From Bisporella sp. PMI_857 (Eukaryota; Ascomycota; Leotiomycetes; Helotiales; Helotiaceae), in the NCBI GenBank assembly GCA_021307315.1, contig JAJSPD010000010.1:62001-126000 (forward strand): DNA of 64,000 bases. Reading direction: 5' to 3'. Position 1 is the stretch's first letter. Each line of letters begins with the position of its first letter. Shown here one piece after another: positions 46,314-58,777 of the stretch. A program made the translations under genes and the position numbers. The notes below the pieces were generated by a model, which saw nothing but the letters and a program-made list of their open reading frames with translations, was not told where the DNA came from and did no database searches.

Positions 46314-46864
46314 GCTTCTTGAACTCTCTATACACGATAAAAAAATCAGATTGGGTTAAGAGCTAGCCATTCCTACCAGACCGCGATTCAGTATTAAAAA
46401 AAGGCTTTGAACGAGGAAGAAGGGTTGAGTTGACGTTCCCGTGTCACCCTCAGCCGCACGCCTTGGCTTTTCTTGATTGGGATAAGTTGAACGCCTCCAA
46501 ATACATGGCGTCTAATTTTAGGGCCAAGCCCCATAATTCCCTCAAACATCAAAAAGATCTTCCAAGCAACAATAGAACAGAAACAGGTGCTTCAAGAAGC
46601 AAAGTGATAAGAGTTCAACAAAGTACGTCCAGACCCAAGTCCGCTTACATAAGCCTGTAAGATCGCTTAAAAAGGGGTTACACGTAAGAGGATTTCGGCT
46701 ATAGTTATTGGAACCTTGATTATGAAATGCTTTCAACGGTTGGGAGTTCAAGGTGATATTTTCAAGCCATTCTTCAATTTTAAATTGAACCAAAGATATT
46801 GTAAACGCATTGCGCGGCACTTGTCTCTCTTTCCTCTCCCCTACAGTGAACACGAACAAGACCA
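46314..46864. other. Gene-free spacer
   Basis: Promoter side of the Pro/Gln-rich gene and 3' side of the flavin monooxygenase. Nothing else recognised. Confidence 0.45.
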
Positions 46865-48488
46865 CTACAGTCGCGACTGTGGATGACAAGCTGTTTTCAA
46901 TTTCGCTCGAGTTATTTCATTTCCTTTCTCCCATATATCGATTCTCTTTCTATGGCCAGCTTGAAATTTTTCAACCCAGCCCTTGTCAAATTTCGGCAGC
47001 CGTCTACCTGGCCGCTCAGCTGTCGGTTCACCGGCTAGCATCCTGACTGTCTCGAAGTAATCCTCGAAATCCGGATATAATGCAGTGAAAGGCACTCCGT
47101 CGCCTTTATAGGATACTCGATCCCTTTCCCATCTTTCTTGTTCCTCAACTGAGGGCAACTCGATACGATCGGCCAGATATCGTGCAGCCAAAACAGATTG
47201 CCACTCATAGACTTTGAAGGTCAGACCTGCAGCCACCTAACCCTTGTCAATACACTCGTTTGAGGTCCCTAATGATTTACTCACTGCACCAATGAATATT
47301 AATGTTGGGTCATCTCGCTTAAAAACATGCAGATACAGATCTGGGACACGGTTGTTGCGGATCGGTACATCTGGCAAGAAAGGCAATGTCCAGCTGTAAC
47401 CTGTACCCAGAATTATATTGTCCACCTCATTAATGGAGGTACCGTCTTCGAGAAAGACCGTACGATTGCCACTTTCGATATATTTTACGGCTGGATGTTT
47501 GGTGATTAGTGGATGTTCGAATGCTGAGCCACCAAAATATGGATGCCATCGGCCACGAACAACGCAGTGCACCGGAGACCTCGCAACTCCAATGAGATCA
47601 GTAGCAATATCCATTCCCGAAACAGACGCTCCAACAACTACTACACGCTATAACCATTCAGTTACTGGCATTTTGTAAGTTCAGGATTTCCCGACTTACT
47701 TTGTTCTTATATTTCTCCACTCCACGAAACGCTTTCGAATGCTCAACCGATCCCGGGTAAGCCTTGGCGAAATCTTCAAGCCCATCAATATATGGAATAT
47801 AAGGGACAGTATAATGTCCGTTAGCCACCAAGACAGCATCGAATTCTTCAACCCACCAATAATCCCAACCTCCGCTTGGCCCCTCCTTTCGCAAGGTTAA
47901 TCTCCAGACATCTCTTTCCGGTATCTTTTCGACTCGCTCAACAGTGGTGTTGTACTCTACCATGTCCTGGTAGCTCTCTCTTTCTAACAGGCTTTGAACA
48001 TACTTCTGTATAGTACTATGATGCCTAAAAGGAGTTTGAGGGCCATGTCGCTTGATTGACAGCTCCGACTTTGTTTCCTGGATTGGCTCTTGAGAGAACT
48101 CCATCACTTTACTGTCAATATTCGCTTCCAGGTACGGATATACCGAGGTTTCTGCATAGCGATTCTGTGACGATTTCCTCGTATACGTGGGTATATCCTT
48201 AGGAATTGGACGTGGAAGATCAGCCGTTCTGTTTGCCAGCCCTGTGAAATCAGATGCTTCTGGTATCCTTGTGGGAGGATCCTGAACCCTAATTTCAAAT
48301 CAGTTCAGTTTTTAGAAAACTTTGTGATTTTCTTCAGAACCTATGTTCACTTACCAGCAGCCCCCTGCTTTCTCTCGCCTCTCGAAGATACGAATGATTG
48401 AAAATGCATGTTCTTGCGCCAAGCAGTCTACTGCAATTGCCCCTGCTGGGCCGGCTCCAATAACACCAATCCTTTTTCTGATTGCCAT
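46865..48488 (-). CDS. FAD-dependent monooxygenase (FMO-like)
   Basis: Four exons or so. The start MAIRKRIGVIGAGPAGAIAV holds the FAD GxGxxG. The first intron joins GGCW to VQDPPTRIP. Mid-protein are PFRHHSTIQKYVQSLL, DAVLVANGHYTVPYIP and VEHSKAFRG. The NADPH GxGxxG-like motif RVVVVGASVSGMDIA follows an intron. Later ILGTGYSWTLPFLPD and the last exon AAGLTFKVYEWQS complete the FMO fold. Members add oxygen to N, S or carbonyl groups using NADPH. Divergent from an ACS-type permease with 528 bp between. Confidence 0.85.
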
Positions 48489-49016
48489 TAAGAGAGTCTC
48501 AGTTATTTTGAAAAGAGTTTGTGATCAGAATCCCAATAATAGCCTTTAGCTGAAGTTCTCCGGACTACCTTCGGGGTTTGAAGAAGTTCATACCCCCTCG
48601 GGATCTGTCAAAGCTCGTGATATGCATGGCATAAGGCGTGATAAGCATCGAGGTTACCGAAACCCTGCAATCAAAGGCTTTGGCTGCATTCTAAGTCTTC
48701 ATTGCCATATATTTCTCAATTTTTTCTCAAATCCTGACACTGATTTCCTATCAATTTGCTTCGCCCACTCTCGAGCTGTTCTCGGCTCAATGCCGAGACC
48801 AGCCCTTGATAATTTAGATACCCGAGAGTATCAAGCTTGACATCATGGCGGACATATATCTACCTTTGTTTAGTATACACACTTAGTAGACTTCTAATAA
48901 GCTTGGCCAATTGCCAATGCAACTACTATACAAATCGGAGACTCTCTGGACTTAAAATGCGACACTTAGCAACTTTTGCTTGAGCATTGACAGAAGTCAA
49001 AGACAGATCAGGCATA
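48489..49016. promoter_or_regulatory. Divergent promoter, monooxygenase / permease
   Basis: 528 bp shared by the head-to-head monooxygenase and permease genes. No operator identified by eye. Confidence 0.5.
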
Positions 49017-50715
49017 ATGAGTTCTTTTAAGAATATCGAGAAGTCACAAAAAGCAAGTGGCATCGAGTTGAGCCAGAGCCATGTATTTCGGGAGACTACA
49101 GAAGGACTGAGCGCTCGCCGCAAGTAAGACGGGACCCCTCTGGTTCAATCTTCTCGCTAATTACTATATAGAGTAGATCTGACAGTCTTGCCGTTATTAT
49201 TCCTTGGACTTTTCGTCTTCCAGCTTGATCGCATGAATCTTGCCAGCGCTCTCACCGGTGGCTTTGCTACTGATATAGGCATCAATCAAAGCACCATCAA
49301 TCTCGGAAATCAAATGCTATTCCTCGGGATTATGGTTTTGGAGATTCCGTCAAACATGATACTTCAGAGAGTAAGCATACTTTCCTAACAAACGGAAATA
49401 AGCTAACGCTTTAAGCTTGGACCACGTAAATACATGTCTGGACAAGTACTCGTCTTCGGATTCATAGCAACGATGCAGATATTCGTCAAGAACCGATACG
49501 TATTCCTTGTTTCTAGAGCCTTCCTTGGTCTCGCTGAAGCAGGGTACATTCCCGGTGCACTATACACGTTATCAACGTGGTATCGAAGACGAGAACTCGC
49601 AAAGCGGGTAGCGATATTCTCTTTCGGGATGTTTGGAGGCAATGCCCTCAGCCCGCTTCTTGCTTCTGGAATCTTGAAATTAGATGGACGACAAGGCATT
49701 TCTGGTTGGCAATGGATCTTCTTGCGTAAGTCGTCTCTTACTTGGATCGTAAATATTGCTGAAGCTAATAGTGGAGGGTGTGTTCACCATGACTGTAGCC
49801 ATCTTGCTGCTTCTGCTCCTGCCCGGCTCTCCTGAGTACACCAAACCCCTATTCTGGAAAGGGTTCATCAGAATCTCAAGCAACGAAGGCATTCTCCTCC
49901 AGAAACGGATCGCAGCAGACTACCCTGAGCATGAGTACAAAGCTCAGCACATCATCATTACTCCAAAGAAAGTATGGAAAACTGTTTCTCATTGGCGGCG
50001 ATGGCCTCACTTTCTTGCCACATCCCTTGTGTTCTCCACTTGGAGTCCTCTAACGACATACACCCCAACTATTATCATGTATGTGTCTCTAAAATGTGCT
50101 AGTGGGGATGCCGCTCATATTTACAGGTCCCTTGGATTTGACCGCACTTCTGCAAATGCACTTGCCTCTGTTGGCTCCTTCATTGCACTTGCCGTTGTCT
50201 TTGCATTTGCATTTATTAGTGATCGCACCAATAAGCGTGGGCTGACGGTTGCTATTGCCATTACTTGCTATCTAATCACTCTGATAGTCGGTCGCACTAT
50301 AGGTAGCAATGTTGGAAAATGGAGCAAATGGGGTCTGTGGACTTCCATAAACGCTTTCGCCATCGGGTACCATCCAGTACATAATACCTGGTTGCAACTC
50401 AATTGTACAGATCCTGCTGAGAGAAGTATAAGTATTGCGTAAGTAAAGATAGCAGTATCAGAAGCACAGTGCAGCTAATGTGGATCTAGAATGTGGGTCA
50501 TGTCAGCAATCACTGGTTTGATGTATGGTACTCAGTATTTCCAGGCAGGCGACAAACCACTCTACCATAGAGGTCTTTCCATCATGATTGGAGTTGTGCT
50601 TGGTGGTCTTGTGCTCGTTAGCTTGCAGGAGTTAATCTACTATTTTCACAATAAACATTTTGTAAAACAGGATCCAGAGGGAGATGAAAACCAGAAGCAG
50701 CTGTACATTCTGTGA
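49017..50715 (+). CDS. MFS permease, Dal5/allantoate (ACS) family, second copy
   Basis: Start at 49017 (MSSFKNIEKSQKASG); the first intron joins RRK to VDLTVLPLLFLG. TM1 has FQLDRMNLASALTGGF. Then come INQSTINLGNQMLFLGIMVLE, AFLGLAEAGYIPGALYTLS and TWYRRRELAKR; a second half with SLGFDRTSANALASVG and ERSISIA; and a C-terminal exon QYFQAGDKPLYHRGL. An intron around 50080-50128 is in frame if retained, so read-through would insert a short hydrophilic loop. Same superfamily as the 35835-37985 permease but clearly divergent from it. Transports organic anions or nitrogen compounds; substrate unknown. Confidence 0.83.
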
Positions 50716-51239
50716 TGCTTCGGATTGCTGTTAGTAGGGGAAATGTAGTCATAGCTCACGAGTTATGTTTGAAACAGCATAAATTTGATTGACTGAGATC
50801 CAGCCATCTCAGAAAAACAATGTACTTTTTAGTTTGCAATACTAGTGAAAATTCGCCTGTTTACTTTAAAACAAGCGACAAAGCCATTTAACTTAGTTAA
50901 GATCTGCCATTTGGGTTAAACGATCTAACACCTATGCTGTAGGGATATGGTTAGTTGGAGTCAATAGGCCCAGTATTGGCAATGGATGAGGCCGGGAAAG
51001 GTATGCATGCAAGCGGACTCGACAAGAGTGAAGTGGCGTATGTCCGGAGTAATGAGGCGGCAGAAAATGGAAACGAAAGTACAGGCTTTTCGTGATGCTG
51101 CCGAGAATACTAAGAAGTATGCACAAGGAGAAGAGGAGAAGTAGGAGTATGGTAGCTTGATTGGGCTATTATACAGCTTGCCACGTTGAAGCGACCAAGC
51201 ATCAAGTCAAAACCTTCTTAGGTAGACGTTGAGTTATAA
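50716..51239. other. AT-rich spacer
   Basis: 3' region of the permease and left flank of the transposon. No gene. Confidence 0.5.
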
Positions 51240-51248
51240 ATTACTATA

Positions 51249-51300
51249 CGGCAAATATCTCAAATACCATCGTTTTGTTGCCAAATATCTCATATACCAC
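51249..51300 (+). repeat. Left terminal inverted repeat
   Basis: 52 bases, perfectly inverted relative to 52436-52487. Preceded by the 9 bp target duplication. Confidence 0.93.
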
Positions 51301-51437
51301 ACTTTTTTTGCCGAATATCTCATATATACCACTTTGATGGTATATGAGATATACGTCAACAAAACGATGGCATATCAGATATTCGTTAACATTCACTGTA
51401 AAGCCTGTAATACACTCTGTAGCAACTACGCTGTAAC

Positions 51438-51471
51438 AATCACAATACACGCTGCAGCAACTACAATACAC
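51438..51471 (+). repeat. Internal inverted repeat, left arm
   Basis: 34 bases (beginning aatcacaatacacgctgcag) exactly inverted at 52284-52317. Lies inside the transposon, about equally far from each end. Confidence 0.88.
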
Positions 51472-52283
51472 CAGTGATCGCAGTAGTATTATCACGATAT
51501 ATCGACCCCTAAAATCGAATACTATACACCACGCAATATGAGATTTGAAAATTGTATACGTATCGCGGCCAAATTTGTAATATCATATTATGTCATACTA
51601 TACTGTAGTATACTACGATATCGACCTAAAATGAAGCTATTCCCAATTAGTAATACGTAATGAACTATCTCGAGAACTTGTCACGACGAGCGCTGTGGAT
51701 TTACAGATACAAAAAGCAACGATTATATAAAACGGGAAAATCCAAAACTACGGAAGAAAACGAAGCTCGAAAAGAGCGGAGTATATATACACGGGAAGCT
51801 CTAAAAGCACGGCTAATATAAGTCACGTGTGCTCTAAAGACGTAACGTGACAGTAATAACAAAGAACAGAAAATCCTCGATAATTTAGGTATGTTTTAGT
51901 TGCAGAGCCGCATTTCAGTCTTGGCGTAATGTTATAGTATATTGCCAATATGATATGAGATCAAATTTTCATATTAATACTAGCGCTCTACGAGATATCT
52001 CATACTAATACTAGCGTAGTATCAAAAAATCGATCTCATATGTCTCAGGCCACGATATCACTAAATATCACCGTACTACTGCGATCACTGCAATACACAC
52101 TATAGCAATACAATTACAATTACGAGTTAAATACGCTGTAGCAATTTCATTGTAACAACTACAATACACGCCGCAGCAATATATACTGAAATAATGCAAT
52201 TACAAATACAAATTAAATATAGTACAACTTATATTAATTTATATCGATATATTATATATTGCTAGTTTATCTATTGTTACAGC

Positions 52284-52317
52284 GTGTATTGTAGTTGCTG
52301 CAGCGTGTATTGTGATT
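52284..52317 (-). repeat. Internal inverted repeat, right arm
   Basis: Reverse complement of 51438-51471. Related but diverged words also occur near 52080-52180. Confidence 0.88.
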
Positions 52318-52435
52318 GCTACAGTGTAGATGCACAAAAAAACGATGGTATATAAGATATATTAGTGTTTGTTATATACTATCGTTTTGTCATTACGTAT
52401 CTGAAATACCACTGTTTTGCGCCAAGAGACAAATG

Positions 52436-52487
52436 GTGGTATATGAGATATTTGGCAACAAAACGATGGTATTTGAGATATTTGCCG
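52436..52487 (-). repeat. Right terminal inverted repeat
   Basis: 52 bases, the reverse complement of 51249-51300. Followed by the 9 bp target duplication attactata. Confidence 0.93.
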
Positions 52488-52496
52488 ATTACTATA

Positions 52497-53406
52497 TTAG
52501 TTTGACAGATATTATGATACCAAGGCCTTCTTCTTTTAGCATACGATAACCTTCAAGTCGCAGAGCAGACCATATTACTGCCCCATCAGAACTGCGGGCA
52601 CAGGTATAAACCATACTGTGTGCGTATTCAATTTGCAGTAGGCTCGTGCTATAGCTACTTGATGAGCAAGAGCGGTGGATCGCACTTTAGATAGGCGCCC
52701 ACAGTATTTATTCAGATTATGCGGATAACTACAAGCAACTTAAGCGTTGCACATTCAATTCAGGTACATAGAATTCGCTAGAAGCTAATCTAGAAACTTA
52801 GGACGTCATTTGTTTGATAAAGATGATTGCGGAGATCCCTATAAAGAGGTTGAGAAACTTGACTTGCACAGATCCAAGCTGTCGATGACGAGTTTTCTTA
52901 GATTCGATATCGCTATAAATCAAACGGGATCAAACTCTTATGAATACCATACACCTGCTTTATTATAGTCCTCTACGGAAAATTTCCACAATTAAATTTT
53001 GCTTATTGTCTAGAATTTCCGTTGCAAGCAAGATCATGCTCACACTACGAGAGCATCCTCACGTTCTACATCTCAGTGGTCTGTTCAGCAATCGATTCAG
53101 ATGATCACCTCCATCCCTGGATTGGGGGATTTTATGGAAATACTTGAGATAGAAAAGTTAGATATTGAGTTGCAAACTCGTACTTTTTGTTTGAATCAAG
53201 CAGCTCAGCTTTCTCACATGTAGACATACCGCCTATTTTAGAAAGTCGGTACAAAGTCAATATTCTTGCTGTGCATAATAAAGGGCACTCTTGTGGAGAA
53301 GGATGTTAGACTATTGAGATACTATCCAACAGTTGAAAGGTAGTAGAACGATTAAAGTATGCCATCGAAACGAAATTCATACAAATTGTTCTTTCGCATC
53401 TTATAT
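52497..53406. other. Gene-free region
   Basis: AT-rich, right flank of the transposon and 3' region of the regulator gene. No gene seen. Confidence 0.5.
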
Positions 53407-55673
53407 TTAAAACCTAGTATTCCACGGACCCGAAATTAAGTCTGCAGAATCCCAATCCATCATAGGCCAACCGAGCTGATTCATGTCAATATTGGGAGGT
53501 GCTTGTCCGGGTACTTCAGGGTATATTCCTGACCCTATGGCTCCGTACCCTGCTTGTCCTCCCATACCATACAGCCATTCATTACTATCAGCGCCCAGTG
53601 CCATTCTTATTGGAGAGCCGCCATCACCAATAATCTTGTTGGGTTTATCTGCCTCAGCCACTTGGGCTGTACAATCTATTTGAGTCAGTTTGTTTCTGAT
53701 AGTTGAAACAAATTTCGGTGGCGTAAACGATCCTTTCAATTGCCTACACGCTAGCTCGCGAGCCTCCCAAGCTAAGAGGACAATTTTGGCGAAGAGTCTG
53801 AGGAACGGATTATTGGCGGCGCCGAAGTGTGCTTCATAATTATCGCTCATAGCTGCCCAGGCTTGTTCAGCTTGGTTGCTCATAGGACGTCCTCTGAGGT
53901 CTTGAACAATTTGAATGTAAGCTGGAAACGGGAAGTACAAGTGAAGTTGCCAGAGAAACCTTTTGGTGAGGGGCGAGGATGCAAGTTTCGTATCACATTC
54001 GAGCATTTTAATTGCATATGATATGGCAGTATCGCGCTGCGTATCGGTTTGATTTGCGGAAGAGCTAAAGAACTTGGAGTGGTGTCCCACCAGGTAGCAC
54101 TTAGCAAGAAAGACTCGCGCCGTCCAGATGCTCATGAATTGAAGTGGATTTTCTAGGTCACAGGACTTGAGATATTTGTTCTCAATCATTTTCTCCAGGT
54201 CGACAAGCTCATCATCCTTGGCAAGAGGCTTCAACATGGGATTGGTGAAGTCGAGATGGAACGTTGAGTGGCGTAGAAAATCCCCAATCTCACTTCTCAC
54301 GATAATAAAGAGGGCATCGGTTGGTTTTGTCTGGGCAGCTGGTGGCTCTTTCATCTCTGGTCGTAGATCAGAATCATCTATGTTTAGTGGAATTCTGCAG
54401 TCCCATGTCGGATCTAATGTCACGGATTTGTGGTCTGCCATTTCGCTAATGCGAGAATCGAAGAGAACAAGCGACCACCAGAGCCTTCGGCTTAGTTCCG
54501 CTTCAAGAGGGGTGTATTTAGCTAGGGTTGACTCGCTATGGATGCCTATACGTTGCGCTATGCGTATCGCAAGACCGAGCATGGGGGACAGAGATCGAGG
54601 AGCTATGCTAGATCTGAGTGAGACCTGGAACTATTAGCATGTGTGAGCATAGACAATTGGTACACTTACTAGGTAAAGGTATAATGCGGTCAAACAATCG
54701 CGATCATCGGACCGTAGAAACCCACAATTCAGCAGAGCTTGCTGACAGCCAAAGTGATACCGTGACAAGAGGTCTTCCTTTAACGAATCAAAATTGACTT
54801 GGCAGACTTCCGGATCGAGACTATAGATCGCCATACAATAGATGCTAAACATAAGTGCCTCTAACGTTGGACCAATATTTGTTGGGTCACCTGCAGCTTC
54901 TATAATACGTCCTTGCAGACTTGTAGCATGTATCACTTTGAGCAGTGGGTTTACGTTGTCTACATAAATCTGCCAGAGCTTGAATATCGGAACCGGTCCG
55001 GGGTGTAAAGTAGAGAGGTCGACGTTCATCTTGTGGGAGCCAAATAGAAAGTGGTCATTATCTCCATAGAATTGGGTTAACTCCTGCTTGGCTATAGCAT
55101 TACGCAAGGCATCGTGCGAAGAATCGCTTTCATCATCACTGTCTCGAAACTATACCATCTGTTTAGTGAAGTTGAATTGGTGCGCAGCTGACGTACTTTT
55201 GAGTTCAAAGCATTCCAATAGTTTCTGAGAGAATTAGTGATTTTTAGGTAGATTCTTGAAGAGACATACTTTGCCTTATATTCTTTTTCAAACTTGACAG
55301 TTGATGCAGGAGACGACCAACCCGGCACCGCAGCTTCTGGCTTTTCGTCTTCGCCTTCATCACCGCCTCGAGCAGCGGGGTGTTGCTCTGCTCTAGCTGG
55401 ATCCTTGTGGAGCGGTTCGAATTTGATATTGTTCTGATGGAGCAGGTCCTCATACTTGCGGAGGCGTTCAAGCAACTCACGCTCTGGAAACCTGCGCTTT
55501 CGCGGGCCACGTGGAGTCAGCGTCGCTGGCATACATTGTGTACGGCACGAGCTGCAATTTGCACATGGTATTTTCTTATCGCACTTGATCTTACGCTGCT
55601 GGCAGCGTACACAAGCCAGCACCCGCTGTGCTTTAGAAGATTGAGATAACGGAATTGGCGCCGCCGAAGACAT
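53407..55673 (-). CDS. Zn2Cys6 transcription factor
   Basis: Four or five exons. The N-terminal binuclear cluster CVRCQQRKIKCDKKIPCANC continues to RTQC (spacing C2C6C5C2C6C), followed by a basic linker RGPRKRRF and a predicted coiled coil (ELLERLRKYEDLLHQ). The fungal_trans middle-homology region follows: ALMFSIYCMAIYSLDPEVC, then after an intron MLGLAIRIAQRIGIHSES and LSRRLWWSLVLFDSRISEM. The acidic/Pro-rich tail ends MMDWDSADLISGPWNTRF. A nuclear regulator. Head-to-head with a drug:H+ antiporter (378 bp between the starts), so control of that transporter is likely. Confidence 0.88.
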
Positions 55674-56051
55674 ATGGGAATGAATTAAATGGTTGTCTTA
55701 CTGATGGGCATTGCGGAAACTCATCACTAGTCACGTGGGTCGATTTGGAATGACACATGATTACGGACTTTTTCTAAAAGTCCGTGACTTAGTTTCAAGC
55801 CTCCGTTCTTTCACTTCTCAACAAGACGGGTTCTTGGATCTTCTCCATCATCAGCTTCATAGTCCCGATAGGCGGGCTCCAAATTTACGCCTTAATCATG
55901 ACGCAATATCAGAAAATGGTATATAAAAGTCCATTGCTGCTTCAACGCGGTAGCGGCATCACGTACTTGCACAGACAATTAATACCAATAACTTACATAG
56001 AGATTCCTTTGGTACTTACTTCTGCTTCTTGTATTCATCTCTCAAAGCTCC
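55674..56051. promoter_or_regulatory. Divergent promoter, Zn2Cys6 regulator / DHA2 transporter
   Basis: 378 bp. CGG words occur (cgggttc, ggcggg, cggtagcgg) but no clean CGG...CCG inverted pair was seen. Confidence 0.45.
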
Positions 56052-57783
56052 ATGGGTTCTTCCTCAATTTCTTCTGGGCGGCCGTCCACAGACCATACAC
56101 CCGCAGCAGTGCCTCCAGCGCAGCGAGATAACGGCCAGTATGACGATGCTGAAAGGAACTACCAGCCAAAGTCGTTGAAATTCTGGGCAATCATGGTTGG
56201 CATGTACTTATCAATCTTTCTTATCCTATTAGATCGAACAATTATTGCAACCGCCATTCCAAAAATCACGGACGATTTTGATTCCATTAAGGATATCGGC
56301 TGGTATGGTAGTGCGTACATGCTCGCTGCCGCTTGTCTATTTCCTATCACCGGTCGGATCTACCAGCTCTACTCAACAAAATGGACCTTCCTTACTTTCC
56401 TCACCATCTTTGAGGCCGGGTCAGCCCTTTGCGGCGCTGCCCCTAGCTCTGTCTGTTTCATCATCGGACGTACCATTGCTGGTCTAGGATCGGCTGGTGT
56501 CTTCACTGGTGGTATGATGATCATACTTCCACTCGTTCCTCTTCGCAAGCGGCCTGTTTACACCTCATTATTCGGCCTGATTGCTGGCGTTGTATCTATT
56601 CTTGGCCCTATCGTAGGCGGCGCCTTTACTGATAAAGTGTAAGTCAACCCGTATGTTTGTACAGTGGCAACATGCACTTTTACTTACTCCTTTTAGAACA
56701 TGGAGGTGGTGTTTCTATATCAATTTGCCAATCGGTGCCTTCACGATCTTTGCGATATTTTTCTTCCTCCACGTCCCATCGCCCAAGCGCGAGAAGCTCA
56801 CTCTCACCGCTCAAATCAATAAACTTGACCCCATCGGCATTCTATTCTTCGTTCCATCCATGGTGTGCCTTATTCTCGCTCTTCAGTGGGGTGGGACCAC
56901 ATACCCCTGGTCAGCACCAAAGATTATCGGCCTCTTGATAACCTTTGCCCTCTTGTTCATCATTTTCATCGTCATCGAAGTTCTGCTACCGGAGAATGCG
57001 ATGGCTCCAACCCGAGTCGTTCTGAATCGCTCTGTTGCTGGGAGCATGCTCTTTATGTTCTTAATTTCCGGGAGTATTATGTGCATTATCTACTATCTCA
57101 CGATTTGGTTTCAAGCCGTCAAGGGAGACTCAGCCATACACTCTGGTATCAGCACGATTCCTTTGCTCTTATCCATGGTAGCATTGAGCATTCCGACTGC
57201 TATCTTCACCCAGAAAGTTGGGTACTATGTCCCGGCCTTGCTGCTTTCTCCGATTCTCTGTGCGACTGGCGCCGGCCTCCTTTCAACCCTCACACCAAGT
57301 TCGAACCACAGTGAATGGATTGGCTACCAGGTTCTTTTTGGATTCGGCCTCGGTTGTGGTTTCCAAACTGCTAGCCTAGCCCCACAGACCGTTTTGCCTC
57401 GCCCCGATGTCCCTCTTGGTATGGCCATGGTCTTCTTTATGCAGCAACTTGGTGGCTCCATCTTCTTATCTGTTGGTCAAAACATCCTTTCGAGCAAACT
57501 CGTGGACCGTCTCTCGGGGCTTGTCGGCCTCAATGCTGAGGCTATTGTCAACACTGGTGCCACCGATTTGCGCAAAATTGTACCCATAAGCGAGCTCGGC
57601 ACCGTTGTGGACGCATACAACTACTCACTGACTCGAGTTCTCATGATGGCTGCTGGCCTGAGCGCCTGTATGATTCTAGGTGCCCTTGCGGTGGAGTGGA
57701 AGAGCATCAAGGGGAAAGGTGCCGCTGAAGCTTCTCTAAAGACTAAGGCGAGTAAGTTGGAAGATGGTAAAAATGATTCCTAG
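56052..57783 (+). CDS. MFS drug:H+ antiporter, DHA2 (14-TM)
   Basis: Two exons (intron near 56641-56700). A cytosolic N-tail of about 45 residues, then KFWAIMVGMYLSIFLILLDRTIIATAIPKI, the motif of 14-TM antiporters, with WYGSAYMLAAACLFPITGR. Motif C is GLIAGVVSILGPIVGGAFTD, and TWRWCFYINLPIGAF is rebuilt across the intron. The second half includes GFQTASLAPQTVLP and FFMQQLGGSIFLSVGQN. Such proteins export toxic or self-made metabolites at the plasma membrane. Linked head-to-head with a Zn2Cys6 regulator. Confidence 0.9.
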
Positions 57784-58777
57784 AGTCGTGGTGTATCTGG
57801 TGCGATACAGTGGGTCAAATATGGTGTCCCTTCCTCTCGTAGCTAACGAGAAGGAGGCGTGGTGCTAAATATATGATACGATAGACGGATTTGGAAGAAC
57901 GAATGTAATACAAAACGTACTTATAATAGAATAATGCTTAGTGCTCCAATAAATTGCTCCTCTAATTTGCTAGTGCCTCTATTGCTACAGTGAATCGCAG
58001 AACAACAGCACGTCAGTATTCTGCTTCGGCAATATTATTACCTAAGATCTTTTCCGCACATATCGGCGAAGTCATTCAAATACTAGTGGCGTCTCTATGC
58101 GTCAGTTGAACAATGTACTCCCAACAACCGGGGAGCTCATCTGAAGACACTTTTGACCGACTCTGAAGCGCGCACTTCCCGAACACCAACCCCTGAGATG
58201 CGAAAAATGCCACAAGAACTCTGTCATAGAAGCCCACTAGCCGAGATGCCCTTGAGGTTATGGCTCTGCAAGCCGTTCGACATTGCGGCAGGCACGGATG
58301 TGAACCCAAGTATAAAGATCTTGCATGGAGGAGAAATCAAGACAGCTAGCAAAAGGTGCCCGGTTCCTAACCGATCTAACCGTGGGAGTTCGGGCGCAGA
58401 GTGAAGGCAAGACACGACTGGAATGGCTTGAAGCGCCGGGAAGATCAGCAAATGGTCGGCTTTTTTTTAACAGCATAGCTGCTATGCAGTTGGCACAAAG
58501 TATGGTGCGGAATCTGGCCAAGTGAGACGCCGCGGTATATCGGGTCCATCTTACAATACGAGAAAGGATTGTTTTTGGGCAGTTCAAGGCCCTTGTTTCG
58601 TGCTACCCCAATCCCATCCACTCGCCAAAATAGGGGGTAGCCACAAATTGGCGATTTTGCCCCCCTCCGTCCATTTTTCACCGCCTCATTTTTTATCACA
58701 ATCTTAAACATAATTTATTTATCTGGCTTCATAGGTGGTGGTCTGTACAAGTGGTATACATAATATTCCTGGGTATG
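57784..58777. other. Gene-free region
   Basis: Nearly 1 kb between convergent genes. Several short frames on both strands, none with domains. No repeat recognised. Confidence 0.45.

Larger units (their letters stand above)
51249..52487. mobile_element. Non-autonomous DNA transposon with 52 bp TIRs and 9 bp TSD (Mutator-like size)
   Basis: The element is 1,239 bp. Its first and last 52 bases are perfect inverted copies, starting cggcaaatatctcaaatacc. It is flanked on both sides by attactata (51240-51248 and 52488-52496), a 9 bp target duplication. The interior is AT-rich, has no transposase frame, and contains further inverted copies of the TIR words (ggtatatgagatat type) at both ends and a second 34 bp inverted repeat. 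A 9 bp duplication with long TIRs is typical of Mutator-like elements; the superfamily call rests on that alone. The intact TIRs and TSD suggest fairly recent insertion. Confidence 0.88.

Noticed and set aside
51249..52487. A transposase gene inside the transposon
   Set aside because: Only short frames occur. The interior is AT-rich repeat sequence.
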